A stretch of 64,000 nucleotides of DNA from assembly GCF_001577835.2 (NCBI RefSeq), contig NC_029519.1, positions 35,354,775 to 35,418,774 of the forward strand. Reading direction: 5' to 3'. This stretch comes from Coturnix japonica (lineage: Eukaryota > Chordata > Aves > Galliformes > Phasianidae). Each line of letters begins with the position of its first letter. The stretch's first letter is position 1. The notes under the pieces are model-generated. The model was not told the origin of the DNA, made no database searches, and saw only the letters and a program-made list of their open reading frames with translations. The position numbers were made by a program, and so were the translations under genes. This document shows positions 51,701 to 62,422 of this stretch, one piece after another.

Positions 51701-54700
51701 GAATGGAGCAGTTAGGACCAAAGATGGGAAGTGATCCTGGTGCTAATGGGTATTTGGGGAAAAGGGAATATTGGCAAACATGGAAGGCAAATAGGTCAAA
51801 GGGATCTCTCTGTGTTGAAGTGGGGGACAGAGTAAAAACAGGGTGATTACAGCAGTTCTTTTTGTTTCTTAGTTTAATTTTGCAGCCCAAGATGGTTATC
51901 TAAGAATCCTGAAGTACTTGCCTGTTTTGGTTTTTCCTTTTTTTTTTACCCTAATCCACAAGATAGCTGACAGGGTAATTTGTCTCTTATTACTGAATAG
52001 ATTTAGCATGTTTACTTAAAACTATTCATGCTAAAGCCCATATGAATATGTAAGAAAATGATTCTGTATAGCAGCTTTTATATGAGGATTGAGGTATTAC
52101 CACGCAGTAGTAATGAAATCTAAAGATACAGCTAAGATAAATGACAGGAAATTATACATAAAAATAGGAGAATTCTCCATAGAATAAATCTAAAGCTTAT
52201 CATAAACAAAGAAAAAAATAAAAGGAACAAGAAGAAAGGTAGAGAGAAAAAGCACTGAGGTAAGAGGAGATAAGCATAAAAGGAATTTATATCAAGGAGA
52301 AAAAAAGCCTAAAAAGACTATACAGTGCAAACCATTTGCCCAGATGTGAAGGGATACACATGTTCAAGATTATCTGTATGTAACAGCTGAGTAAAGGCTT
52401 CTTTCTTCTGAATGTCTGCTGTAGTGAGGACAGCCCGTGTTATTGTCCAGTCAGTGTTATTACAAACCGATGCACTGTAAGAGATTTTGGCACTTAGGCA
52501 AATGCTGTGGAATTGACATTAAAAAAAACAACGAGCATGACAGGAAAATCATGGTAAAGTGAAAAGTATGGAAGTTGAAAATAACCTTCTTAGATATCAA
52601 AAATAGCCTTGAAAAGTAAGAGGAAGCTAACAGAAGAAATAGAAGGTTGTTAAGAACGTAGGCAGGTGCTAAGTACAGAAGCAGGATGCCAAGAAAGTAA
52701 AATGTTATATTAAAAGCAGAAAATGAATTTCTCACTTCCAATTAGGGAATAGCAGGGACTATGACCAGTATGGGTGGGCACAGACGGTCATTTATCTTTT
52801 GGAAGAAAACACAGGGGTTGCCAAAAGTCTTGCAGTCTGAGACTTTATGTCTCAATTTACTTTCTTAAGGGTGACTTAGCAAGATTATCTAGGATTTATT
52901 CTTGAAAGAGATTTGAGAGTAGATCACATACAGTACCGTCTGTTTCTCTAGCACTTGTCTCTGAACTGGATTGCATAAAACAGAGAATTTGGCTCGTAAG
53001 GGCAGGTATGAACGGAACAAGGAATTTAAAGAAGTAGAGGTCTGGTTAGAGATAGAGATAAAAACATTTTAGGGAAGAAAAAAAGAGAAAACATCAACAA
53101 ATAACACATAGAAAGAATAAATCTAGCTGGAGAATATACTGCTATCAAAGTAATCATGAGGGGATCAAGATACCAAGAAGATACTATTTGCCTATTTCAG
53201 AAAGGTCAGCATGAATAAAACAAGCAGACAGACATAACAAGGAAAAGTGCCACATTCTTAAAAAATTTGGGTGAGATGAAAAATAGCCATAATGTTAAAA
53301 ACAGAATTGGAGACTTTTATTGTAAGAAGACTGTTTTATTATATGCTCATTTGTGATTCTAGTGAGAATAAATGCAAATAAAAGATCTCAGAGAAGACTT
53401 GTAGCTGCTATCACCAGGGTTAGAAGCTGGATTTAGGGAGCTGGTAAACTGAAGACAATTTGAGTCTAGAAGACATATAATGTGATATTAAAAATAGAGT
53501 AAGACTTGGACTGGAAGTAAAAAAGCTTAGATCTGGCATTCCATCTTAGGCAAAGTAATACATAAGCCAGCAGATCTGAGGTTTCCATTAGGCCTTAAAA
53601 ATCATTGAAATACTGGATGTATTGGATGGATTCTGTCAGAGATGCTCATCATGCACAGTTTCATTGACAGCAATAAGAGGGGTTTTTTTGGCCATGTTTA
53701 CAAATCTGTAAAGATGTGTGCATTGAAACAAAAGGCAGTGATGTCCTGAATTTTGGCATCTGAGTTTGCAAATAGAGAATTTGCAACAGGCTTTCACCTG
53801 CTCCAAAATTATCATGATACCATCCTCATTCTACTTGGTTCTGACCAATAGCTGCTATTTTGCTGCTATTATTTGTTATTTATAGGTAATTCCAACATGA
53901 TGTAGAGTACAGTTTTATATACTGAAGTTAAAACTCCTGTAGCAATTCTGAAATGCTTATGCTCTCCAAATAAAACACTACACTGTACAAATCCAGCAGA
54001 TTTTTGGAGTCTATTCATGGGTTTACTAAGAAGCTGCTTATGTTTTCTAGCAAGGGAGTTGCATTGACAAGAGTTTGTTGACAAAGCCTTATATTGCAAC
54101 AAATGCTAATTGATCAGAAGGTCATAAATTCATAATCTTGATTAAGTTAAGAATTAAATTGATTAATTCTCAATGAAATTGAGAATTTCAGCATATACGA
54201 GCTTCTGCGCTGGGACTGAATATGTTATTAGTATCTAAGCAAGTACCGAAGGGAAAGTTTAACCCAAGCAGAAATTCCTATTTGGAAAAAAATATTTGGA
54301 CAATTAGACTTGCCTAAAAATGAATCCTCTTCTCTAGCTGTGAAGATTATCGTGTCAGCTAACAAAGCTTCTCTGGGAGAAAGATAAGAAACAGATGCTG
54401 AGAAGCAGGCAGATATGGAGACATATTGTCATATTTATTTATTTGTCTTTCTCTCCAAGTCTAGCAATTAGTTCCTGAAAAATTCATTCTGTTAGAGAAA
54501 AACAACAACAACTCATTAGTAATTTCTTTTTACTTTTCCCTTAAGTTTTGAGAATGATTTCAGGGTTGTGTAGCAAACTGTACACTGCATATTCTGGCCA
54601 TTCTCAAATATTACTCTCTGAATAAACTGAGGTGTGTACTGCATTTGGGGAAAGATCTTGATTGCCAACAAAGTTAAGAGTCTGCTAGAAAGCAGCAAAA

Positions 54701-56774
54701 ATATGGGAAAAGGGTCTGAAATGTTGGATTTTCCCAAATTCAGCTTAGTTTGCTTTTATCAAAATTGACAAAAGGTAGAATATAAAAATTTCATAATTAA
54801 AAATATTAACATCCTGACAGATGGTTATATATTTAGTATGCCTTTCAAATTTGTCGCTTCTCATTTAAAAAGAGCATCTAAAATATTTGTAATCAGCTCA
54901 GATTGTTTATTGACACCTGCACAAGTTCATGATCTTTCACACTCAGGACTTTCATCTAAGAAATGAGAGACAAAGCAAAAAAAACTCTATAAAAGAACAT
55001 ATGAGGTACTCCTTGCTTCTTACTACATCCTGCTTTTGGGGGACAGAGGAGGAGTGCTTAAGGACAAGGCTAAATTGTCAGATAGAGGTTAGAGGAAATT
55101 CAGCTTATTTGAGTTCATGCCTTTCTTAACAGGGACTTTGAGTCAGAGTGTTCCAGTTCTGTCACAAAGATACAAATGGTCCTGAGACAGATCAAGAGTA
55201 TAAATAAGCTTCTAGATCAAAGCATAAGGCAAAGGTAGTGAAGATGAGGAATCAGACAATAGCTCCAGAGGACTGCAAGGTAGGTGGACAGCAGGCAAGT
55301 CTTACTGAACACACCAGGCTGTGGCACTTTGCTCCATACCTGTGGAAAATCAAGCTAACTGCCCTCACTGCAAGCCGATGTTTATACCACAGTGTCCTGG
55401 CCTAGATCTCATCTAATTCAGGCATACTTTCCTTAGATACCTGTAGTCATCTAACCTACTTCTGATATGTGCATGAACAAAGAGCTGTCATGCCAGGTAC
55501 CACCTCCACGGCACACTGTCAGAGCAGGAGTGAAAACCTGGGCATAACATCAGTTTTCAGTATAGAAAACAAATCCAAACACACACCAACAGTCAAGCAG
55601 AAGAAAAGCAACATGCAGTTGGCTTTCTAGAAAACGTGTCGTTTAGCAATACCATAGGAGTCTATTGACTGAAAATTCAATTCAATCAAAAAATGTTCCT
55701 TCTCAGGCCATGAGTCGCTGATGTATTGTTAGAAATTCTGAATGTTGTTGATCTGGTTGTTGTATTGAGGAAAAACAAGATAAAAGCGAGAGTCAATAAA
55801 CCCTGAGAAATGAGGAAAACGTACATTTGTGGACTTAACAGATGGAGATAGGGATAGGTTCCAATTATTAAGAAAACTTACTTGCTAAAATGACAAAAAT
55901 ATTTAACTTTTGAATTTCAAAAATAATACAATTCTAATATAATTTAATATGAAATTGAAACTTGAACAAAATGAAACCCTCATCGCTTAATAGTAAAAGC
56001 AGTTATTCTGCTGTCTGTATTTCTTACTTCTATGACAGGTAAGGAAGAGAAGAGAGCAAGAATCTTTGGTTTCTTTTTGTGAAATAGAGGTTCTATTATT
56101 CCGAATCTGGTTCTGGCTGTTTTATAAAGATTAGCTGGAAAATGTGATAGCCTCAAGTTTTGTGAGAACCCCCTCATCAGTTTTCACAGAGCAGAAAATC
56201 CTTCCTTCTCTGTATATGATCAACGTATAAGCACTGTTTTTGAAAGGTTAGTAGTTGTTACGGTATGTCAGCAGAATCTTAATTATGTAAAGTAATAAAT
56301 TTAGCATGAGTAATTGTAGCACTATTAATTTTAATTCATGTTTCAAGAGTGCAGAAACATATACAGATAGTAGCAAACTTTTTGAACTGCATTATGCTAA
56401 ATTTTTCCCCAGATTAATTAAATGAGTGCTCTTTAACTCTCTTCGTGATCAACCATAATCAGGCCTTTCATTTCACCTTCAGGCTCATGTTTTCCTGACT
56501 GATGGTACTTTCATTAAATTTCATTTCTTTCCCTTGCATTTAAATTGTTCCTTTCTGAATACTTGAATGAATACTTGTTGTCCATATGAAATTGTGATCA
56601 CGGAGCTCTTATAAACTGAAATAAGTTTTCTCACTCTGAGGGCTGAAAGTGTTAGCTGCTTTAGCCAACTTTTACTGTGATAACTAAATAAGAATATCTG
56701 TGAAATTAGGCAGTATTTTCATACTTCATGGTTTGTCAGTTATTCAAACAAACAAACAAAAAAGGAACAAACTA
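45752..56774. other. Intergenic stretch, no gene seen
   Basis: Eleven kilobases of AT-rich, mostly unique-looking DNA. Short TA-rich tracts occur near 48,065 and 48,890-48,935, and a perfect 10-base-arm stem-loop lies near 54,165-54,187. No open frame has a recognisable domain and I see no RNA gene. Confidence 0.6.
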
Positions 56775-57450
56775 AGGAGAAGGACTTTGGTGTCCTAATG
56801 GACAACAGAATGGCCATAAGTCAACAGTATGCCCTTGAGGCCAGGGCTAGTGGTATCCTGGAGTGTATTGAAAAGAACATGGCCAGCAGCTTCACTCTGC
56901 TCTGTCCTCTGAGGCCACATCTGGAGTACTGTGTCCAGTTCTGGGATTCCCAGTTCTGGGCTTCCCAGTTCAAGAAAGTCAGGTAACTGCTGGAGAGAAC
57001 CCAGGTGAGAGCCACAGAGATGATGTGGAACTGCCCTGGGGCACTGCAGGTAGGAGGAGTGTGAGAGACCTGGGGTGTTTAGCCTCGAGAAGGCTGAGGG
57101 GGGTATAAACAGTGAGCTTAATATGTTTAGAAACATATTATATGTATGTTTTTATCACTGTTTATAAATATGGGAATTGTCAATGGGAGCAGACTCTTCA
57201 GTGGTGCCCAGCAACAGAACATGAGGCATTGGGCACAAACTGAAACACACATAGCTCCATCTGAACATAAGGAAAAACTTATTTACAGTGAGGGTGGCAG
57301 AGCACTGGATCAGGCTTCTCTGGAGATGTTCAAGACCTGTCTGGATGCCTAACTGTGTAATATATCTATGGCACGGGGCCTGCTTCAGCAGGTGGATGCA
57401 CTCAGTGACTTCCATAGGTCCCTTCCTCCTCTTTGATTCTGAGACTATGG
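56775..57450 (+). repeat. CR1 LINE, about 680 bases of 3' region
   Basis: The largest CR1 copy here. GGAGAAGGACTTTGGTGTCC, GGACAACAGAATGGCCATAA, CCACATCTGGAGTACTGTGT, TTCAGTGGTGCCCAGCAACA, CCATCTGAACATAAGGAAAA and GGGTGGCAGAGCACTGGATC follow the order of the CR1 ORF2 C-terminus and 3' UTR. It is shortened by several internal deletions, and the tail is degraded (CTTTGATTCTGAGACTATGG). A palindromic insertion sits at about 57,104-57,154. It lies only ~130 bases upstream of the DCTD CpG island. Confidence 0.95.
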
Positions 57451-57643
57451 AATATGAAAGCATTAGCAATATGGACTTCTTTTTTTATCACCATTGTGTC
57501 TTTTGGGATGGCTTTAACCACAGCTGTGAGCACGGCTGGGGTCCTTTAGATGGACACCTGTGCAGTGGTCAACACCCACAGCCAAGGGCTGCAGTCAGGG
57601 GGAGGTTTGGGACTCTTCACCCGCCCCCGGGGCGCTGCGCGAC

Positions 57644-57757
57644 ATGGCGGCGCGGCTCCCCGCCTCTCGCCCGCCCCTTTCTCCGCCTTCTCCCTCTTTG
57701 GCGCCAAACGGCGAAGGAAAGCGGCGGGATGAGCGGCCATCAGCCCGAGCACATTAA
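57644..57757 (+). CDS. Possible upstream ORF overlapping the DCTD start
   Basis: An ATG at 57,644 opens a 37-codon frame (MAARLPASRPPL...) that ends at a TAA inside DCTD exon 1. It is out of frame with, and overlaps, the DCTD ATG at 57,729. If transcription starts upstream of 57,644 it could reduce initiation at the main start; if transcription starts near the E2F site it is irrelevant. The peptide is low-complexity and probably has no function of its own. Confidence 0.3.
   Translation: MAARLPASRPPLSPPSPSLAPNGEGKRRDERPSARAH
57697..57708. promoter_or_regulatory. Perfect palindromic E2F site
   Basis: TTTGGCGCCAAA is a twelve-base perfect palindrome that satisfies the E2F consensus TTTSSCGC on both strands. 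It ends 20 bases before the DCTD ATG, inside the CpG island. dCMP deaminase supplies dUMP for thymidylate synthesis, and genes of this pathway are classic E2F targets, so cell-cycle control is a strong inference. Confidence 0.8.
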
Positions 57758-57760
57758 CGG
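57729..57760 (+). CDS. DCTD: DCTD coding exon 1 (short N-terminus)
   Basis: ATG followed by nine codons reads MSGHQPEHIN plus two bases (GG) of the next codon; then a GT donor (GG|GTACGC). Joined to the next exon the split codon becomes GGT and the frame runs on as [10 protein letters not shown], with no stop. G at -3 gives an acceptable start context. The N-terminus differs from mammalian DCTD, where this region is known to vary by first-exon use; the conserved part begins at C-K-K-R-x-D-Y-L. The assignment rests on exact frame and phase joining plus CpG-island position, not on homology of these ten residues. Confidence 0.8.
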
Positions 57761-60700
57761 GTACGCTCCTCCGCCGGCCGCGGGGGCCGCGCTGAGCGAG
57801 GAGGGGCACGACGGGGCGGAGAGGCCGCGGGTGCTGCCGTTTTCGAGCTCTCTGTGCGGCTCCCTCCCTTGGCACCATGCTGCTGGGCCGGGGGGGAAGC
57901 GCGTGTGCTGCTCGGCGGGGGGAAGCGTGACGTGCCTCGGGGAGCACCGTCCGCATCTGGTACAGCAGCAGTTACAGGCAAAACGATGAGGCCTTGTGCA
58001 GCTAATTGGAGCTAATGCAAAAAGTCAGCAGGAGTGCGTGTCCCATTTTGCTTTTGGGGAACAAGGCCATAAGGGTTAAGGGTGCTTTTTAAGAAAGAAG
58101 TACACGCTTGGCCTTTTACCCTAATTTTTGTGAGCTGAGGGGCAAAATACCGATAGTTGATTTTCAGTAGAAACCAATCCTGGGAGAAAAAGAAAATACA
58201 ATGTAGGTGAAGCATTGTGTAGACCTCACCTGGAGCACTGCGTCCAGATAACGCTGAGTAGCATTATCTTCGTGGCTTTCCCTTCCTATTACTTTTATTC
58301 ATAGGTTTATTTGAATTATCACAAGGATAAAACTTATTTGCACTTTCTGTAGCAAGCTGTAATATTTTTTAGAGTAGATATTCTTCATGCAATTCTAGAA
58401 CTTGCAATTGAGTGAGAGGAGGATGATCAGCTGCCCAGAATCTTTCTGCTTGATTTTCCTGTTTGTGCTACGCCACTAGCCAAGTCCTTGGCTTCTGCTT
58501 CATCAGAAATGGAGTGTTTTATACCCATTTCACACTCTTGTGTTCCTGTGCAATGAGCTGAAGGAATAATGTAGCCAAACGTTGTGATGTTAAGTAGAAG
58601 TAATTGAGTGAGAGTTTATGTGTGTTTTTTTTTTCTTTCCATGTTCTCTTTAATGTGAGCCTTGTGCTCATTTCTCAGATACGCTTCTCTTGCTGTAAAG
58701 CTGGTGCTCTGAGGGGCTTCACTCGCATAGTGTTTTCTATTATAAGAGAACTACATAGTAGCTTTTGCTGTTTTTGTTTTGTTTTTAATAACAAGGTTTA
58801 TTACCTAATAAGTTAACAGAAGGAGATCTCAGGATCTCTCAGTTCTGAGTACTGTGGTTTTTCTGGAGAGCTTTTCCCAGAGTGTGCTGTTTGGTGTAGT
58901 TCTGCACTGGGTGTTAGATAGCTTTGTTGAGAGCTCTGGGAGGACATCACTGTGAATGTCACTTACTTAGGGATGTAATAGAGTATTTATTTGAAGTCTT
59001 CTGGGGTTTTGAAGTGTGAAAATCTACTTTTGTGATAAACTGTAAATAATCACTCAAATGAGTTAAAACATTTTCTTCTAATTTCAGTTAACCTGTCCAC
59101 CTTCAGTTTGGCAAGAAGTGTATAAGGGGTGGTCTTTAATTTCTGCTGTGAATTTCTTGTGCTCTAAACTCTTTTCTTTGTTAGCAGGACACAGTTCCTA
59201 TTTCTTGGACAATTCAAGCCAGTTTGAGTACCCTCATTTTTATGTTTGTTTTTATAACAGACAATTTTTGACACTGTTTACAGTGTTGTCAAAGTGTGAG
59301 AGAGGCCTGCTGGTTGCACAGAGAATGTATGTTTCTCCCATCTTACACTGAGATGATGGCCTTAATGATAATCCTCATTCATTCCAAGAAGAAGCCAAAA
59401 TTGCTTACTTCTAAGGTGCCACATATAAACCACTCAAAAGCAGTAATTTGTCTTTGGTAAATAGAGCCTTGTGGGTTTCTAAAGTACAGTTCTATTATGT
59501 ACTGGTGTTCTCTTCGCTTAAATAGTGTAACCTCGGTGTGACAAGCTAACTGCAAGCCTCTAACACATGCTATTTTATGGGTTTGGTTATAAAAACAATC
59601 ATTAACAAAATGCTTGTCTTCCGGTGTTTGTGCTTGGAAGGCGCTGGCATTAGAGTGGCTGCGAGATGTCTTGCTGTTTGTGGTTACCCCTGATGAACTA
59701 TTCTGCATGGCTGGATGTTGCTAGAAGGGTATCTCAGTCTCCTTCCTCTTCTTTTTCCTAAAACATTTTAAGCTGTCTTCTTGGTAAGAGGAATCCAGGA
59801 GGGAAATTACTGCACTTCTGTCTGAGGATGGCCAGAGAGCTGTTAAAATCATTACATTGTTTTGGTTTTCAAGCGTACCAATGTTAGGTGGGATTTGGGG
59901 GGCAGTTCTTTGGGTTTGATATTTTCCTGGAAATTAAAATCTTTAAGATATTGTAAAGAAGGTGGGGAAAAAAGAACAAACAAAAGCATCTGACTTTGCC
60001 TTCTATTTCTGAAAAGCACAGATACCTTCCTGTTCTGTTTTATGCTGTCCAGGAAGTCTTTCAACTGAAAGGAAGCAAGAGAAAGTGATGTGTCACTTCT
60101 CCCCTGCCCCTTCTCTCAAATAAACCCCTCAGTGTAGGGAAAGAAGCAGTTTTTCATTCACGTTTATACATTCTGTCTAAGGGGAAAGTTCTTGAACCCA
60201 TCTCATCAGCTTTTAGGGGGCTTTCATAATGGTCATAATCTCAAGGGAAGCTTAGCATTGGACTATCAGAATGGTTTACAACCTCAGACTGTTGCCTGTA
60301 AATGTTGTCAAAAGAGGTAGACTCACAGCAATAATTGTACAGGCAGAAACGAATGACTGCACTGGAAGCCTCCAAATAGAAATTTAGAGAACGCTTGTCA
60401 TAGGCAGAAGTACAAAATAGCTTAGATTAGAGGCTTGCAGTTAGCGCAGTCATCACAAAAATGATTATGTTGTTTGAGTGAAAAGAATGCCAGTACAAGA
60501 TATACCTGAATCTTAGAAATACACGAGGTGTTATCTATCAAGGATAAATTGCTCTGTCTTTATAGCTCAGTGCTCTGAATAGCTCAGCCTTCTTATCTAA
60601 AACAGAAATTTGCAACCTTGCTGGGTTTCCTTTCCTCTGAAAAGAAATGTTGCATATATAAGTTCCTGGAAAGCATGTAAAGCTGATGATTTTACTGGTG

Positions 60701-60833
60701 AATAAAAGGTGGTCTTTGTGAGATTCTAATCCTTTAGATTACTTTAAACTTACGCTCATTGAAAGAATACAGTCTGCAGTAACTTCACCAAAGTGTTATT
60801 TACTGATGGCTGCCTTTTTTCTGGAAACTATAG
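57761..60833 (+). other. DCTD: DCTD intron 1
   Basis: About 3.1 kb between the GTACGC donor and an ACTATAG acceptor. AT-rich after the CpG island. A roughly 30-base stretch at 58,219-58,248 (CACCTGGAGCACTGCGTCCAG) resembles a scrap of CR1. No other feature is recognisable. Confidence 0.75.
58219..58248 (+). repeat. Probable tiny CR1 remnant
   Basis: CACCTGGAGCACTGCGTCCAG matches the CATCTGGAGTACTGTGTCCAG block seen in the large CR1 copy at 56.9 kb. Too short to be certain. Confidence 0.4.
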
Positions 60834-60945
60834 TTTTGGCAATGAAGCAACCTGTAAAAAACGAGAGGATTATCTGGAATGGCCTGAATATTTTATGGCT
60901 GTTGCGTTTCTGTCGGCACAGAGAAGCAAGGACCCAAGTTCTCAG
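60834..60945 (+). CDS. DCTD: DCTD coding exon 2
   Basis: dCMP deaminase converts dCMP to dUMP in the cytosol, feeding thymidylate synthase; the enzyme is a hexamer activated by dCTP and inhibited by dTTP. This exon gives [11 protein letters not shown], then [20 protein letters not shown] and KDPSSQ, almost identical to human DCTD after its variable N-terminus. It begins after ACTATAG in phase 2 and ends in phase 0 at CAG|GTAAGA. It forms the first helix and strand of the cytidine-deaminase fold. No damage is seen. The preceding polypyrimidine tract is short but adequate. Confidence 0.97.
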
Positions 60946-62286
60946 GTAAGAAGGCAATATATAAGAGAAACATAACCTAATCTGCCTTGCACATCACATC
61001 AGATGCACATGTAGCGCTTCCAGAGTTTTCTTATTAGAAGTCATTTCAGTATATAGCTTTTGAATTTTTAACACGATCAGCATTTTTTGTTACAGAAATT
61101 GTTTTATTGGGTCTGACCTCGTGTATAATTCTGTGTGTACATTTGTAGCTTGGAGTTTTGTAAATGTTCTCTTCATCTGAAGGTTAAAATGACGCATACA
61201 TTTATTTTTTCCTTGTAAATAGAGTTACAGTTAGAGGAGGATATAACTACTGAGAGTTGTAGATTGCAATTCTTATTATTTTTTTTTAAGATTCATCATC
61301 TCAAAAGTTCCTTTTCCTCACCTACAGGAGTATAAAAATTCCTTCTTGTTTGTTACTGCATTCAAGTTGTCTCTCTCTCCATCCTTTACTTTGCTGGTGT
61401 ACCTCTCTTGCCCTTATATTGATTGGAGGTGCTAGATAACCTCTCATGAGACATGCAGTTCTGCAGCACCCAACCAACCTGTTGGTATTCCTTTCTCTGA
61501 GAATTTTCATGAAGAAGATCCCAACAAAGCAGTGGATTAAAATGCATGTAAACAGTCTGCTCAATTACTTTCTGGCTTCTGTATCTTACAGCTTTCAGTT
61601 CTCCGAAGTATGTTTATTTAGGGCTAAATTCTTGTTTACCCAGTGCCGGTTAATAAACACATTGTGTAAATAAAAATCAATGTTATTGCTGTTTCAGTAC
61701 ATCTAAATTATGGACAGAAAACTTAAAATTCTTCATCACTTCCTCAGTCTAAAAGAAGGGCTGTGTGCAGATTTGGATTAAAGCAGTAGAAGGTGGGAGT
61801 TAAAGTGTCTGGTGGTTTTGTGTGTGTTTGCATAAACAAACCATACAGGTTGAGTGCTTATCTCTATCTAGGTCAGAACTACCACATTTTTGTTCAGTCT
61901 TCCATCCATTCTTTAGCTCCTGCTGCTGCTTCTATTGCACTGGAAAAGCCTGTCTGCTTTGGAACTTCTGCATGGAACTGTTAGTTGTGTGCTGGTTCTG
62001 CTCCCTGAACTTGGTTCACTTTGTAGTCAGATGAGAAGCAGTGCTGGCAGACTGAGTTGGAGACTGTGTGGCTAGAGGGTAGCAGGCTTGCATCTGCCCT
62101 GCTCTGCCAGCTGGGTACAATTGTGACCTTGTTTATTTTAGCCTGGTCACATTCAAGACACAGTGATTTATATAAGATAAAACTCATATCTCTTACATTT
62201 GTAGGACTGACTTTTCAGGTCTTATACATCAAGAAGATAATTTTTGCATGCTGCTGGTACTATGTAAGTCTTATTTTTTTTTTCAG
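60946..62286 (+). other. DCTD: DCTD intron 2
   Basis: GTAAGA donor and a strong T-rich TTTTTTTTCAG acceptor, 1.34 kb. Several T-rich tracts; nothing else recognisable. Confidence 0.9.
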
Positions 62287-62422
62287 GTTGGTGCCTGTAT
62301 TGTAAATTCAGAAAACAAGATCGTTGGAATTGGGTACAATGGGATGCCTAATGGCTGCAGTGATGATGTGCTACCTTGGACAAGAACAGCAGCGCATAGA
62401 TTAGACACAAAGTATCCTTACG
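62287..62422 (+). CDS. DCTD: DCTD coding exon 3
   Basis: Encodes [20 protein letters not shown], then [11 protein letters not shown] and [14 protein letters not shown], ending one base into the Val codon of the Y-V-C-H-A-E zinc site (G|GTAAGG donor). G-x-G-Y-N-G-x-P-x-G-C is the conserved loop of dCMP deaminases near the substrate/effector sites. The segment after LPW (TRTAAHRL) differs from human RRTAENKL but keeps length and frame. The catalytic His-Ala-Glu and the two zinc cysteines lie in later exons outside the window, so completeness of the gene cannot be judged here. Confidence 0.97.

Larger units (their letters stand above)
57580..57960 (+). promoter_or_regulatory. DCTD: CpG-island promoter of DCTD
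   Basis: A compact GC- and CpG-rich block starts abruptly after AT-rich and CR1 sequence. It covers the DCTD 5' UTR, first coding exon and the start of intron 1. GC-box-like CCGCCCC runs occur near 57,620-57,630 and 57,670, and an ATGGCGGC (YY1-like) motif at 57,644-57,651. No TATA box is visible. Edges are estimated by eye and the transcription start cannot be placed. Confidence 0.85.

Noticed and set aside
57288-57989. 233-codon plus-strand frame running from CR1 into the DCTD CpG island
   Set aside because: Joins transposon debris with CpG-island sequence and reads through the DCTD exon 1 splice donor; the true coding part is only 57,729-57,760.
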